Shown one piece after another: positions 1 to 6,313 of a stretch of 15,534 nt of DNA (position 1 is the first letter of the stretch; each line of letters begins with the position of its first letter). Location: assembly GCA_009908735.1 (NCBI GenBank), contig JAAAOR010000138.1, forward strand, positions 1 through 15,534, read 5' to 3'. The translations under genes and the position numbers were made by a program. The stretch is from Spirochaetota bacterium. GTDB taxonomy: Bacteria > Spirochaetota > Spirochaetia > DSM-27196 > PWMO01. Below the pieces are notes generated by a model. The model was not told the DNA's origin. It worked only from the letters and a program-made list of their open reading frames with translations, and searched no databases.

Positions 1-897
1 GACACCGAGGGGAAAATAATCCCGGGCACGGAGCTCGAGCTCGAGGGACGCAATTTCGAGCCGAACACCGAGACGAAGATCTGGTGGGTCGACAACATCG
101 GCAACGAGTTCCAGCTTCGGATGAGCGGCGAATACGTCACCGTCATGACCGACGACGAGGGAGCTTTCGAGATCGACGTCACTATGCCTTACCGGGTCGT
201 GCCACCAAGCTCTTCGGGTGCGCAGATTCACCGGGTCGAGGCCCGCCAGGTCAGCGAAACCGGCCCGCCTCTCCCGAGTCAGCCGCTTCGCCTGACCATT
301 GGACGAATGATAGAGACTATCTTCATGGGAATGATGGCCACGATGTTCGGCATCGTCTTCGCCATTCCGATGGCATTCTTCGCCGCCCGGAACATCATGA
401 GCTTCTCTCCGCTGGGAATGGTCGTCTACTACGTGGCCCGCACCTTCATGAACATCGTCCGCTCCATAGAGCCCCTTATCTGGGCCCTTATTGCGGTCGT
501 GTGGGTAGGCCTCGGGCCCTTTGCCGGTATCGTCGCGCTTACGCTGCACTCCATTGCGGCTCTCGGAAAGCTCTACTCGGAGGCCATCGAGAGCATCGAC
601 CACGGCCCAATCGAGGCGGTACAGGCCACCGGGGCAAACCGTATCCAGACCATCTTCTTCGCGGTGATTCCGCAGATGATATCACCCTTCATCAGCTTTT
701 CGATCTACCGCTGGGATATCAACGTGCGCATGTCCACGGTCATCGGGCTGGTGGGAGGCGGTGGTATCGGGTTCCTGCTCGTGCAGTACATCAGGCTGCT
801 CGACTACCGCGCCGCGGGAATCGCGGTGTGGTTCATCGCGGTCACCGTTGCCATACTCGACTACGTGAGCGCCGAAATCCGCGCTCGGCTCATGTAG
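1..897 (+). CDS. phnE: PhnE-type phosphonate/phosphite ABC transporter permease, 5'-truncated by window edge
   Basis: This is the inner-membrane permease subunit of a phosphonate-family ABC importer, which would work with a PhnC-like ATPase and a PhnD-like binding protein upstream of the window. The frame is open from base 1, leaving 298 residues. Residues about 9-95 form a beta-rich segment with a GTELELEGRNF-type start and a TDDEGAFEIDV strand, like an Ig/TIG domain. The rest is a typical PhnE permease core: IFMGMMATMFGIVFAIPMAF, the FFAARNI motif, RTFMNIVRSIEPLIWAL, and an EAA loop for ATPase contact (EAVQATGANRIQ, residues about 205-216). The C-terminal core ends at IRARLM. The Ig-like part lies before the second membrane segment, so it probably faces the periplasm. 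The core family call is firm. The true substrate (phosphonate, phosphite, phosphate or another ligand) cannot be told from the permease. Confidence 0.92.
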   Translation, partial: DTEGKIIPGTELELEGRNFEPNTETKIWWVDNIGNEFQLRMSGEYVTVMTDDEGAFEIDVTMPYRVVPPSSSGAQIHRVEARQVSETGPPLPSQPLRLTIGRMIETIFMGMMATMFGIVFAIPMAFFAARNIMSFSPLGMVVYYVARTFMNIVRSIEPLIWALIAVVWVGLGPFAGIVALTLHSIAALGKLYSEAIESIDHGPIEAVQATGANRIQTIFFAVIPQMISPFISFSIYRWDINVRMSTVIGLVGGGGIGFLLVQYIRLLDYRAAGIAVWFIAVTVAILDYVSAEIRARLM

Positions 898-914
898 GCT
901 TTAGGGTAGCGCGT

Positions 915-1358
915 ATGCCCGTCGCCCTGCCGCTCCTCGTAGCGGTGACAGCCCAGATACTCTGTCAGATTTTCAAGGTGGTCGCGTACTCCATACGCGA
1001 CCACCGCTTCTCCCCGCACTACTTCACAACCGCCGGCGGCATGCCGAGCTCCCATTCGGCGTTCGTCACCGCCCTTACCGTCTCAGTCGGCATCGCGCGC
1101 GGCTTCGACTCCGAGATCTTTGCCGTAGCGTTCGTGTTCTCCGCCATCGTCATCTACGATGCCCACCGCCTGCGCGGTCACGTGGAGACGCAGGCGAAGG
1201 TGCTCAACCGGCTGCAGCGGCAGCTCCCGGCCGAAGAGCAGGCGAAGCTTTCGGAGATGGTGGGGCATTCGGTTTCTGAGATCGTGGCGGGCATCGCAGT
1301 TGGAGGCGTCTTTGCCGTGGCTGTGAACGCCGCCTTTGCGGCCGTCGGGCTCGGGTAG
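915..1358 (+). CDS. Divergent PAP2 family (DUF212/YuiD-like) membrane protein
   Basis: A 147-residue membrane protein of the divergent PAP2 family (DUF212, B. subtilis YuiD type), related to PAP2 acid phosphatases but of unproven activity. The family signature GGMPSSHSAFV is at residues about 37-47, followed by YDAHRLRGHVETQAKVLN (about 76-93) and MVGHSVSEIVAG (about 115-126), which match the three conserved blocks. Most relatives have a Gly-Val-Arg-like turn after YDA; here it is HRLRG. ATG 915 is chosen because it lies just before the family's first membrane segment, 17 bases after the phnE stop; the frame is open far upstream but only as a shadow of phnE. The spacing suggests cotranscription with phnE. 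No strong ribosome site is visible. The last codons and stop lie in a 31-base tandem duplication. Function in lipid phosphate or undecaprenyl phosphate handling is inference only. Confidence 0.88.
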   Translation: MPVALPLLVAVTAQILCQIFKVVAYSIRDHRFSPHYFTTAGGMPSSHSAFVTALTVSVGIARGFDSEIFAVAFVFSAIVIYDAHRLRGHVETQAKVLNRLQRQLPAEEQAKLSEMVGHSVSEIVAGIAVGGVFAVAVNAAFAAVGLG

Positions 1359-1389
1359 CGCCGCCTTTGCGGCCGCCGGGCTGGGTTAG
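1328..1389 (+). repeat. Tandem 31-bp duplication spanning a stop codon
   Basis: Two adjacent 31-base units, 1328-1358 and 1359-1389, agree at 28 of 31 positions. Both begin cgccgcctttgcggccg and end in tag. Unit 1 encodes the last residues and stop of the DUF212 gene; unit 2 is an untranslated copy directly after it. Confidence 0.85.
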
Positions 1390-1440
1390 CGGGGAGGCCG
1401 GCATACGGCGGCGCCGAGCATAACCTCGGAGCCCCCGGCG

Positions 1441-2127
1441 TCAATACACCGTGTATTGCCTGATCTCGTCCACCTTCACCTTCATATCGACACGCGCCTT
1501 GTAGGCGGCGCTTCGCACATAGATGCGTGGTGAGCCGAGGAGGATGAGGCTTCCCCGCGCCTCCCGCGGCTTGTTGTCGGTCATGGTCTGCAGAAGCCCT
1601 CGCACCGCGAGGCGCATCGCGTCCTCGATGGCGGGGATGCGCGCATCGTGCCCCGCCCAGATCGGCTCCTCTCCCTCGGCCCCCACGCTCGGGACATCGC
1701 CGCTGAGCCAGCCGGCAAGCCGGGAGCGCTGGAAATCCGCCAGGCGATACTCGAAGCGTCCATGAAGCCGCGCATCCTCAACCCGGGTCGAGAGCACCGA
1801 TAGTCGCGGATCGCCGAATCGGAGTTCAGCGATGGGCTCGAGCTCAAACTCCTCGGCGACCTCGCGCCGGCGATCTGAGGGAACGTAGCGGAAGCGAAAA
1901 CCGTAGATCATCCCGCCGAAAACGTAGCGCGCCTCCTCGAGCATGAGGCGTACCGCGGCCTCCTCGGAGAGCGGATACTGCTCGCGCTCGCGGGCGACCG
2001 GAGGTTCGAGGTCGACCCAGAAGCTCTCGGTGAGATACTGCGGACTGCGATCAAGCTGGGTCTGCGCAGGGGCGGCGGCAGCGGCGATGAGGAGCAGGAG
2101 TATCCACGGGGTGCGGCGGGCAGCCAT
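1441..2127 (-). CDS. Secreted protein of unknown function
   Basis: I do not recognise a named family. The 228-residue product starts with a clear signal peptide: MAARR, a Leu/Ile/Ala-rich core, and a likely cut after APA before QTQ (near residue 22). The mature part is mixed alpha/beta, rich in Arg and Glu, with no catalytic motif that I can identify. It reads like a periplasmic globular protein: an EEARYVFGGMIYGFRFRY segment, a central RFEYRLADFQ segment, a conserved-looking AIEDAMRLAVRGLL helix, and a basic C-terminal strand region. There is no lipobox Cys. ATG 2127 is chosen for the signal peptide; the frame extends to 2289 but that part overlaps the rhomboid gene. There is no Shine-Dalgarno; TATTCT lies 7 bases before the ATG (2135-2140), fitting a leaderless transcript. 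It lies 40 bases after the rhomboid gene on the same strand and may also be cotranscribed with it. Confidence 0.8.
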   Translation of the reverse strand: MAARRTPWILLLLIAAAAAPAQTQLDRSPQYLTESFWVDLEPPVAREREQYPLSEEAAVRLMLEEARYVFGGMIYGFRFRYVPSDRRREVAEEFELEPIAELRFGDPRLSVLSTRVEDARLHGRFEYRLADFQRSRLAGWLSGDVPSVGAEGEEPIWAGHDARIPAIEDAMRLAVRGLLQTMTDNKPREARGSLILLGSPRIYVRSAAYKARVDMKVKVDEIRQYTVY

Positions 2128-2167
2128 CGTATTCAGAATATCGACGAAAAAGCGACCGCCGGTGAGC

Positions 2168-2812
2168 TCAGGAGCGCATGTCTTCGATGAACACCTGGAT
2201 CGGGTTGATGCGGAGCCGCACGACGAAGTAGAGGAAGGCGAAAAAGAACCCGGCAAGGTGGGTGAAGTGCGCGACGTTGCCACGCGCACCGCCGATCTGG
2301 GAAAACAGCTCGATGAAGGTATAGCCGATCACCAGGATGGGCGCGCGAATCGGGATGATGCCGAAGAGGAAGATCACCGCATCCGGAAAGAGCGTTGCGA
2401 AGGCCAGGAGCACCGCGAAGACCGCACCGGAGGCGCCCAGCAGGATGACTCCGACATTGCCCGTCATGAGGTAGAAGCCGAGCGAGAAGAGGCCTGCAAG
2501 GAGGCCGGTGATGCCGTAGAAGAGGAGGAACTCGTAGCTACCGAGTCGAGCCTCGACCTGGGTCCCGAAAAAGAAGATCCCGAGCATGTTGAAGAGGATA
2601 TGCGTGACGCCCGCATGGGCAAACATGTAGGTAAAGGGTTGCCAGATGAGGCCCCGGTCAACGACGGCCATGGGGTTCATCGCGATGTAGAGGATCGTCT
2701 GGGGGGCAATCTGGGTCACGAAGAAGACGAACAGATTGACCCCGATGAGTATGAATGCCGCATTGAAGTTGCGGTACGGTAGTCGCTTTCGAAGAAAAGA
2801 GGTTTCTGCCAC
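2168..2812 (-). CDS. Rhomboid family intramembrane serine protease
   Basis: A 214-residue rhomboid protease, which cuts transmembrane or membrane-near substrates within the bilayer. Catalytic features are intact: the nucleophile Ser128 in GASGAV (residues 126-131), the general base His185 in FTHLAGFF, and the oxyanion/loop residues His71 and Asn75 in THILFNMLG, preceded by WQPFTYMFAH. About six hydrophobic segments are evident, with a short cytoplasmic N-terminus and no extra domain, so this is the compact bacterial form. The start is GTG at 2812; there is no good Shine-Dalgarno. A promoter (TTGACC, 17 bases, TACCTT) ends only 6 bases before the GTG, so the mRNA may be leaderless. The gene is divergent from the alpha/beta hydrolase and precedes the unknown secreted protein. 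Substrates are unknown. Confidence 0.95.
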   Translation of the reverse strand: MAETSFLRKRLPYRNFNAAFILIGVNLFVFFVTQIAPQTILYIAMNPMAVVDRGLIWQPFTYMFAHAGVTHILFNMLGIFFFGTQVEARLGSYEFLLFYGITGLLAGLFSLGFYLMTGNVGVILLGASGAVFAVLLAFATLFPDAVIFLFGIIPIRAPILVIGYTFIELFSQIGGARGNVAHFTHLAGFFFAFLYFVVRLRINPIQVFIEDMRS

Positions 2813-2818
2813 GAGCTA

Positions 2819-2847
2819 AAGGTAGTGCGAACGACCGTGCCGGTCAA
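2819..2847 (-). promoter_or_regulatory. Candidate sigma-70-type promoter of the rhomboid gene
   Basis: On the minus strand, TTGACC (plus 2842-2847) and TACCTT (2819-2824) are 17 bases apart. The -35 box matches the consensus at 5 of 6; the -10 box is weaker (3 of 6). The -10 ends 6 bases before GTG 2812, so transcription would start at or next to the start codon. Confidence 0.55.
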
Positions 2848-2866
2848 CCAGCGCCGGCCGACCAGC

Positions 2867-2895
2867 TTGCAAGAAAGCCCCGCGCACCGTATCCT
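2867..2895 (+). promoter_or_regulatory. Candidate sigma-70-type promoter of the alpha/beta hydrolase gene
   Basis: TTGCAA (2867-2872) and TATCCT (2890-2895) are 17 bases apart, each matching the consensus at 4 of 6. ATG 2906 follows after 10 bases with no Shine-Dalgarno, so the predicted leader is only a few bases. It is back to back with the rhomboid promoter without overlap. Confidence 0.5.
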
Positions 2896-2905
2896 GAGCC
2901 TTGTC

Positions 2906-3703
2906 ATGGCGAAAACGGATCTCGCAGTTTATGAAGCAGGCCCTGCCAAAGGAACCCCCGTCGTCTTCCTCCACGGATTCCCGTTCACCTCTTCTATGTG
3001 GAAGGACCATGTTGATGCGCTTTCGGAGACCTACCGCTGCATCATCTATGATCAGCGCGGCGCGGGAGAAAGTCCGGTCGGATCCGGTCAGTACACCATC
3101 GAGACCCTGACAGACGATCTCGAGGCGGTGTTGAAAGCGAAGAAGATCAAGTCCGCCTACCTCGTGGGCCATGACCTCGGCGGCTACGTCGCCCTGCGTC
3201 TCGCGCAGCGGGACGCCTCCCGCGTTCGCGGGCTCATCCTCATAAACAGCCACTGCTTCGGCGACGCCGACGATCAGCGCATGTGGTGGGCGACGCTCCT
3301 GCGTCACATCGAACGGGAGGGCATGAAGGACTTCATCAAACAGTATTTCCCGACCCTCTTTGCCGAATCGAGCATGACCCAGGCAGGATCACCATACGAG
3401 GCGCTGCGGGAGCGGGCCGAACAACTCGACCCGGTCGGCGCCAAGGGCGCAATCCTCGCAACGATGACCCGGACGGACACGCGCGATGTCATCGATGCCT
3501 CAACGTATCCCATGCTCTTCCTCACCGGAGAGATGGACGAGTACGCCCGGCCCGATCTGGTCCTCAGCATGGGGCTGCGAATAGAAGGGGCGCAGGCCGC
3601 GCGCGTACCCGACACCGGGCATGTAGCGCCGCTCGAGCATCCCACCTTCATTTCAACTGCCCTCAAGCGCTTTTTCTCGGAGTTCGACCGCGCCGGCTCG
3701 TAA
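2906..3703 (+). CDS. Alpha/beta hydrolase with aspartate nucleophile
   Basis: A 265-residue cytoplasmic alpha/beta-fold hydrolase. The oxyanion turn is FLHGFPFTSSMW (His23-Gly24). The nucleophile elbow is VGHDLGGYVAL with Asp90 where esterases of this shape carry Ser. The acid is probably Asp211 (TGEMDEYAR) and the base His239 (DTGHVAPLEHP). A short helical cap lies between residues about 115 and 170. Asp nucleophiles are known in epoxide hydrolases and haloalkane or haloacetate dehalogenases, which use a covalent alkyl-enzyme step. However, the text around the elbow (GGYVALRLAQ, RVRGLILINSH) and the short cap look more like the enol-lactonase/esterase branch, so the substrate is open. ATG 2906 is chosen because MAKTDLAVYE begins the family's first strand; the upstream extension to 2825 is non-conserved and covers promoter sequence. 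The rlmE gene follows after 36 bases. Confidence 0.9.
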   Translation: MAKTDLAVYEAGPAKGTPVVFLHGFPFTSSMWKDHVDALSETYRCIIYDQRGAGESPVGSGQYTIETLTDDLEAVLKAKKIKSAYLVGHDLGGYVALRLAQRDASRVRGLILINSHCFGDADDQRMWWATLLRHIEREGMKDFIKQYFPTLFAESSMTQAGSPYEALRERAEQLDPVGAKGAILATMTRTDTRDVIDASTYPMLFLTGEMDEYARPDLVLSMGLRIEGAQAARVPDTGHVAPLEHPTFISTALKRFFSEFDRAGS

Positions 3704-3739
3704 GAGCCGACGGCCTTCCAGGGGCGAGCAGGAGAGGCC

Positions 3740-4357
3740 ATGGCACGCAGGGACAAGCCTGACCACTACGCACAGCGCGCGAAGAAGGACGGCTACAAGG
3801 CGCGCTCGGTGTACAAGCTTCAGGAAATCGATCGGAAGCTCCACCTGCTCTCCGGTACACGACGGGTTCTCGACGTCGGCGCAGCGCCGGGGAGTTGGAC
3901 ACAGTACGCCCTCGAGCGCCTGAGCCGGGGCGGAACCGTGGTGGCCGTCGACCTGAAACCCGTCGAGCTCCCGCCCTCCGACTCGGTTCGCATCGTCGAG
4001 GGGGACGTCACCGATGAGGCGGTGCGCGATGAGTTGCGCGAGCTCGGTCCGTTCGACGTCATTCTATCCGATGCGGCTCCCTCGACTACGGGAAACCGAA
4101 CCCTCGACAGCGCACGCTCGGCGGAGCTCGTTGAGATCGTCCTGGAGCTCGCGGATGAGCTCCTCGCGCCGGGCGGCCACATGGTGGCAAAGCTCTTCCA
4201 GGGCGGCGACGAGAAGACGCTTCTGGAGTCGACACGAGCGCGCTTTCGAAGCGCCCGTATCCAGCGGCCGAAGGCATCCAGAAGTGATTCCTTCGAAGTA
4301 TTCATCGTCGGCCTCGATTACGCGGTGCGCCGGCTGCCTCGAAACCGCGCGACGTAG
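3740..4357 (+). CDS. rlmE: 23S rRNA (uridine-2'-O-)-methyltransferase RlmE (FtsJ/RrmJ)
   Basis: A 205-residue S-adenosylmethionine-dependent methyltransferase that would methylate the 2'-O of the A-loop uridine of 23S rRNA (U2552 in E. coli) during late 50S assembly. The K-D-K-E catalytic tetrad is complete: Lys26 in RSVYKLQEI, Asp111 in ILSDAAPS, Lys151 in MVAKLFQGG and Glu186 in SFEVFIVG. The cofactor loop is DVGAAPGSW (45-53), with the acidic ribose-binding Asp71 in VVAVDLKP. Length fits the family. The start ATG 3740 has a good AGGAG ribosome site at 3730-3734. It follows the hydrolase gene closely and probably shares its transcript, though the hydrolase has no evident link to ribosome assembly. 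Confidence 0.97.
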   Translation: MARRDKPDHYAQRAKKDGYKARSVYKLQEIDRKLHLLSGTRRVLDVGAAPGSWTQYALERLSRGGTVVAVDLKPVELPPSDSVRIVEGDVTDEAVRDELRELGPFDVILSDAAPSTTGNRTLDSARSAELVEIVLELADELLAPGGHMVAKLFQGGDEKTLLESTRARFRSARIQRPKASRSDSFEVFIVGLDYAVRRLPRNRAT

Positions 4358-4406
4358 CGCGGGCGGCGGCCGTTGCCGAGGCTTAGATTTTCTCATCGAT
4401 TTACGC

Positions 4407-4412
4407 TACATT
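4407..4412 (+). promoter_or_regulatory. Candidate -10 element of the NlpC-like lipoprotein gene
   Basis: TACATT lies 9 bases before ATG 4422 and no Shine-Dalgarno is present. No convincing -35 box lies at 16-18 bases upstream, so this is offered mainly because it repeats the spacing seen at other starts in the window. Confidence 0.3.
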
Positions 4413-4421
4413 CGACAGACG

Positions 4422-5162
4422 ATGCACGATTCGGCGTCCGCCGGCACCGGCCGCACCGGAACCTTCTTGCGACTCATGCCGGCCCCCATCGCGGTGGTAC
4501 TCCTGCTTACGGCGTGCGCGTCCATCGTCCCCCGGCCCTTCGGAGGTGGTTCCCTCGGCGCAGAACGGACGGGCGCCGCCGCGGCGCACCCGCAGCCAGG
4601 GGAGGCACGCGGCGACGATCTCTCTCCCGTGCAGCAGCGAGTCGTAGAGAGCGCGAGGAGCCTCGTCGGCGTACGGAGCCTGCGGATAAACGGGCGACGG
4701 TTCCGATACGACTGCACGGGGACCATCCTCGCAGCCTATTACGGAGCGGGCATCGATCTCGAGGCGGAGTTCAGCGTCTATACGGGAAACGGGGTGGCCC
4801 GGCTTTTCAAGCTTGCCGCCGCCCACGAGCTCGTGTACACCGGGGACTCGCCGAGCCCGGGCGATGTGATCTTCTGGGACAACACCTACGACCGAAACGG
4901 CGACGGGGCGTGGAATGATACACTGACCCACGCCGGTGTCGTTATCCGTACCTACGACGACGGCAGCGTCGACTACGTGCACCACAACTACCGAGAGGGC
5001 ATTGTCGTTGCCCGAATGAGCCTCGCCTCCCCGGATCTGCATCAGTCCGGGGCGCTGATAGCGAACTCACCCATGCGCATGAAAAGCCACCGTCACATGA
5101 ACCCGTCACGGTGGCTCGCGAGCCACCTCTATCGTTCGGCGGGGATGCTGTACGAATTGTAG
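4422..5162 (+). CDS. NlpC/P60-like (CHAP-like) lipoprotein, probable peptidoglycan hydrolase
   Basis: A 246-residue lipoprotein. A basic start with a VVLLLTAC lipobox (Cys32) predicts lipid anchoring; a low-complexity linker follows to about residue 65. The C-terminal domain has the papain-like NlpC/P60 layout: catalytic Cys98 in RYDCTGTILAAYY, the PSPGDVIFW strand (145-152), catalytic His170 in TLTHAGVVI, and a third polar position at His187/His188 in YVHHNY. Such domains cut peptide stems of peptidoglycan, or act as amidases. Between the PGD strand and the His is DRNGDGAWND (157-166), shaped like an EF-hand/dockerin calcium loop. ATG 4422 is preferred to ATG 4476 because the shorter form would have no positive n-region. 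No ribosome site is visible. The stop is 62 bases from the convergent polyprenyl synthase gene. Substrate is inferred from the fold only. Confidence 0.85.
   Translation: MHDSASAGTGRTGTFLRLMPAPIAVVLLLTACASIVPRPFGGGSLGAERTGAAAAHPQPGEARGDDLSPVQQRVVESARSLVGVRSLRINGRRFRYDCTGTILAAYYGAGIDLEAEFSVYTGNGVARLFKLAAAHELVYTGDSPSPGDVIFWDNTYDRNGDGAWNDTLTHAGVVIRTYDDGSVDYVHHNYREGIVVARMSLASPDLHQSGALIANSPMRMKSHRHMNPSRWLASHLYRSAGMLYEL
5085..5127. repeat. Three-arm inverted repeat inside the lipoprotein gene
   Basis: GGTGGCTCGCGAGCCACC at 5110-5127 is a perfect 18-base palindrome. A further copy of one arm (AGCCACCGT, 5085-5093) pairs perfectly over 9 bases with ACGGTGGCT (5108-5116) across a 14-base loop. The central arm can therefore pair with either flank, giving two exclusive hairpins near the 3' end of the gene. 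Confidence 0.8.
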
Positions 5163-5224
5163 GGAACGACGAGCTCGGATGGGGCAGGCGCGGGCGCTCA
5201 GCCGGGACCCCGGCCCTCAGACGC

Positions 5225-6298
5225 TCAGTAGTCGCGCTCGAGCAGTCGGCGCGCGGTGGAAACCAGCGTATCTCGGACCTCGCCCTCGGGCAAATGCTCC
5301 GCCTCGCGAAGTGCGCGGTCGGTGTAGCGGCGCGCGAGTGCGCGGGCCCGTGCGAGTCCTTCCCGCTCCTCGATCGCAGCAACCACCCCCGGAATATCCG
5401 GCGTATCCGCCGAAAGCATCCACCACAGCTTACGGTCTTCGTCCCGCTCGAGGGCGAAGATGACGGGGGCGGTGAGAATGCCGTGCCTCACATCGTTCCC
5501 GGCAGGCTTCCCGAGGCGAAGGGTGTCGCCGGTGAGGTCTAGGATGTCATCGATGATCTGAAACCCCATGCCGATGTCGTAGCCGATCCGGCGAAGCCTG
5601 CGAAGGTCGGCTGCGGCAACTTCGTTCTCACTCCCGCCGACGTGGAAGCTCAGAGCAAACAGAAGCGCCGTCTTCCCCGCGATGCGCCGCAAATAGGTGC
5701 GAAGGGATATTGCATCGGGAATCGAGGGTTCCGCCTCCACGATCTCCGCCTCGCAGATGCGCGACACACCGGAGGCGATGACCTGCGCATTCTCCATGGT
5801 CCCGTAGCCCGCGACGAGAGAAAAGCAGGTACTGAACAGGTAGTCGCCCATCAGCGCCGCATCCCGGCTGCCGTAGAGACGATGGAGAGCAACCCCACCA
5901 CGGCGCTCGTCCGCATCGTCAACGATGTCGTCGTGGACCAGGGTGGCCAGGTGGAGGATTTCCACCGCCGCCGCCATTCGGTAGATCTTGTCGGGCAACT
6001 CCTGCGTCGGCCCGACGGCGCGGCCGCCCGCTCGCAGAATACCGCGGGACCCGCTGCGCTGCATGCGAGCGGCAAGCACCACGAAGGCGGGGCGCAGCAT
6101 CTTCCCGCGCCGGCTCACGAGCTCGCTGAGCGCATCCCGAAGACGCGGTGAGGCGGACTGTATACTCTCACGAACGATGCTCGCCACCCGCCCGAGGTCA
6201 CGTTCCACCGCCGGATGATCTTTCCAGAAGGGATTGGTTATTTTGTCGAAAAAAGCCGGCTGAGGGTCACCCAGCCGGCTTGCCGCACTGCTTTTCAC
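5225..6298 (-). CDS. Polyprenyl diphosphate synthase (trans-isoprenyl transferase)
   Basis: A cytoplasmic enzyme that condenses isopentenyl diphosphate onto an allylic diphosphate to build linear prenyl chains, for example for a quinone tail. Both Asp-rich motifs are intact: HDDIVDD with Asp123, 124 and 127 (numbered from the longest frame), and IIDDILD with Asp250, 251 and 254. Also present are the GKMLRP substrate site (65-70), the Arg pair after the first motif (132-133), and GKP (263-265). Chain length cannot be told. The coordinates give the longest frame, from GTG 6298, but this start is doubtful: the first 18 or so codons are the terminator hairpin of the upstream gene, and no good ribosome site precedes it. 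GTG 6208 (VERDLGRV), with GGAAAG 11 bases upstream, suits the family's usual N-terminus better. The upstream NDH-2 gene is on the same strand, and a shared role in quinone respiration is plausible. Confidence 0.93.
   Translation of the reverse strand: MKSSAASRLGDPQPAFFDKITNPFWKDHPAVERDLGRVASIVRESIQSASPRLRDALSELVSRRGKMLRPAFVVLAARMQRSGSRGILRAGGRAVGPTQELPDKIYRMAAAVEILHLATLVHDDIVDDADERRGGVALHRLYGSRDAALMGDYLFSTCFSLVAGYGTMENAQVIASGVSRICEAEIVEAEPSIPDAISLRTYLRRIAGKTALLFALSFHVGGSENEVAAADLRRLRRIGYDIGMGFQIIDDILDLTGDTLRLGKPAGNDVRHGILTAPVIFALERDEDRKLWWMLSADTPDIPGVVAAIEEREGLARARALARRYTDRALREAEHLPEGEVRDTLVSTARRLLERDY
6249..6281 (-). terminator. Intrinsic terminator after the NDH-2/DoxX gene
   Basis: On the minus strand, AAGCCGGCT, an 11-base loop, and AGCCGGCTT form a 9-base perfect stem running directly into a run of six T. 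It lies 33 bases after the NDH-2 stop and inside the longest reading frame of the polyprenyl synthase. The plus strand lacks a T-run, so it acts in one direction. Confidence 0.85.
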
Positions 6299-6313
6299 CC
6301 TTATTCTCAGGTA

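Noticed and set aside
31..48. Repeated gagctc/ctcgag palindromes
   Set aside because: They encode TELELEG within the Ig-like domain; a short codon-level repeat in GC-rich coding sequence needs no other explanation.
84..914. Long open frame running into the DUF212 gene from upstream
   Set aside because: The translation is Arg/His/Pro-rich and overlaps the clear PhnE reading frame; only the part from ATG 915 matches a family.
1943..2782. 279-codon plus-strand frame opposite the rhomboid gene
   Set aside because: The Glu/Asp/Arg-rich translation is typical of an antisense shadow, and the rhomboid motifs on the other strand are intact.
4014..4421. Possible N-terminal extension of the lipoprotein
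   Set aside because: It overlaps rlmE in another frame and would bury the lipobox; ATG 4422 gives a proper lipoprotein signal.
5163..5224. GCCGG-loop-CCGGC hairpin between convergent genes as a terminator
   Set aside because: Only five base pairs and no T-run on either strand.
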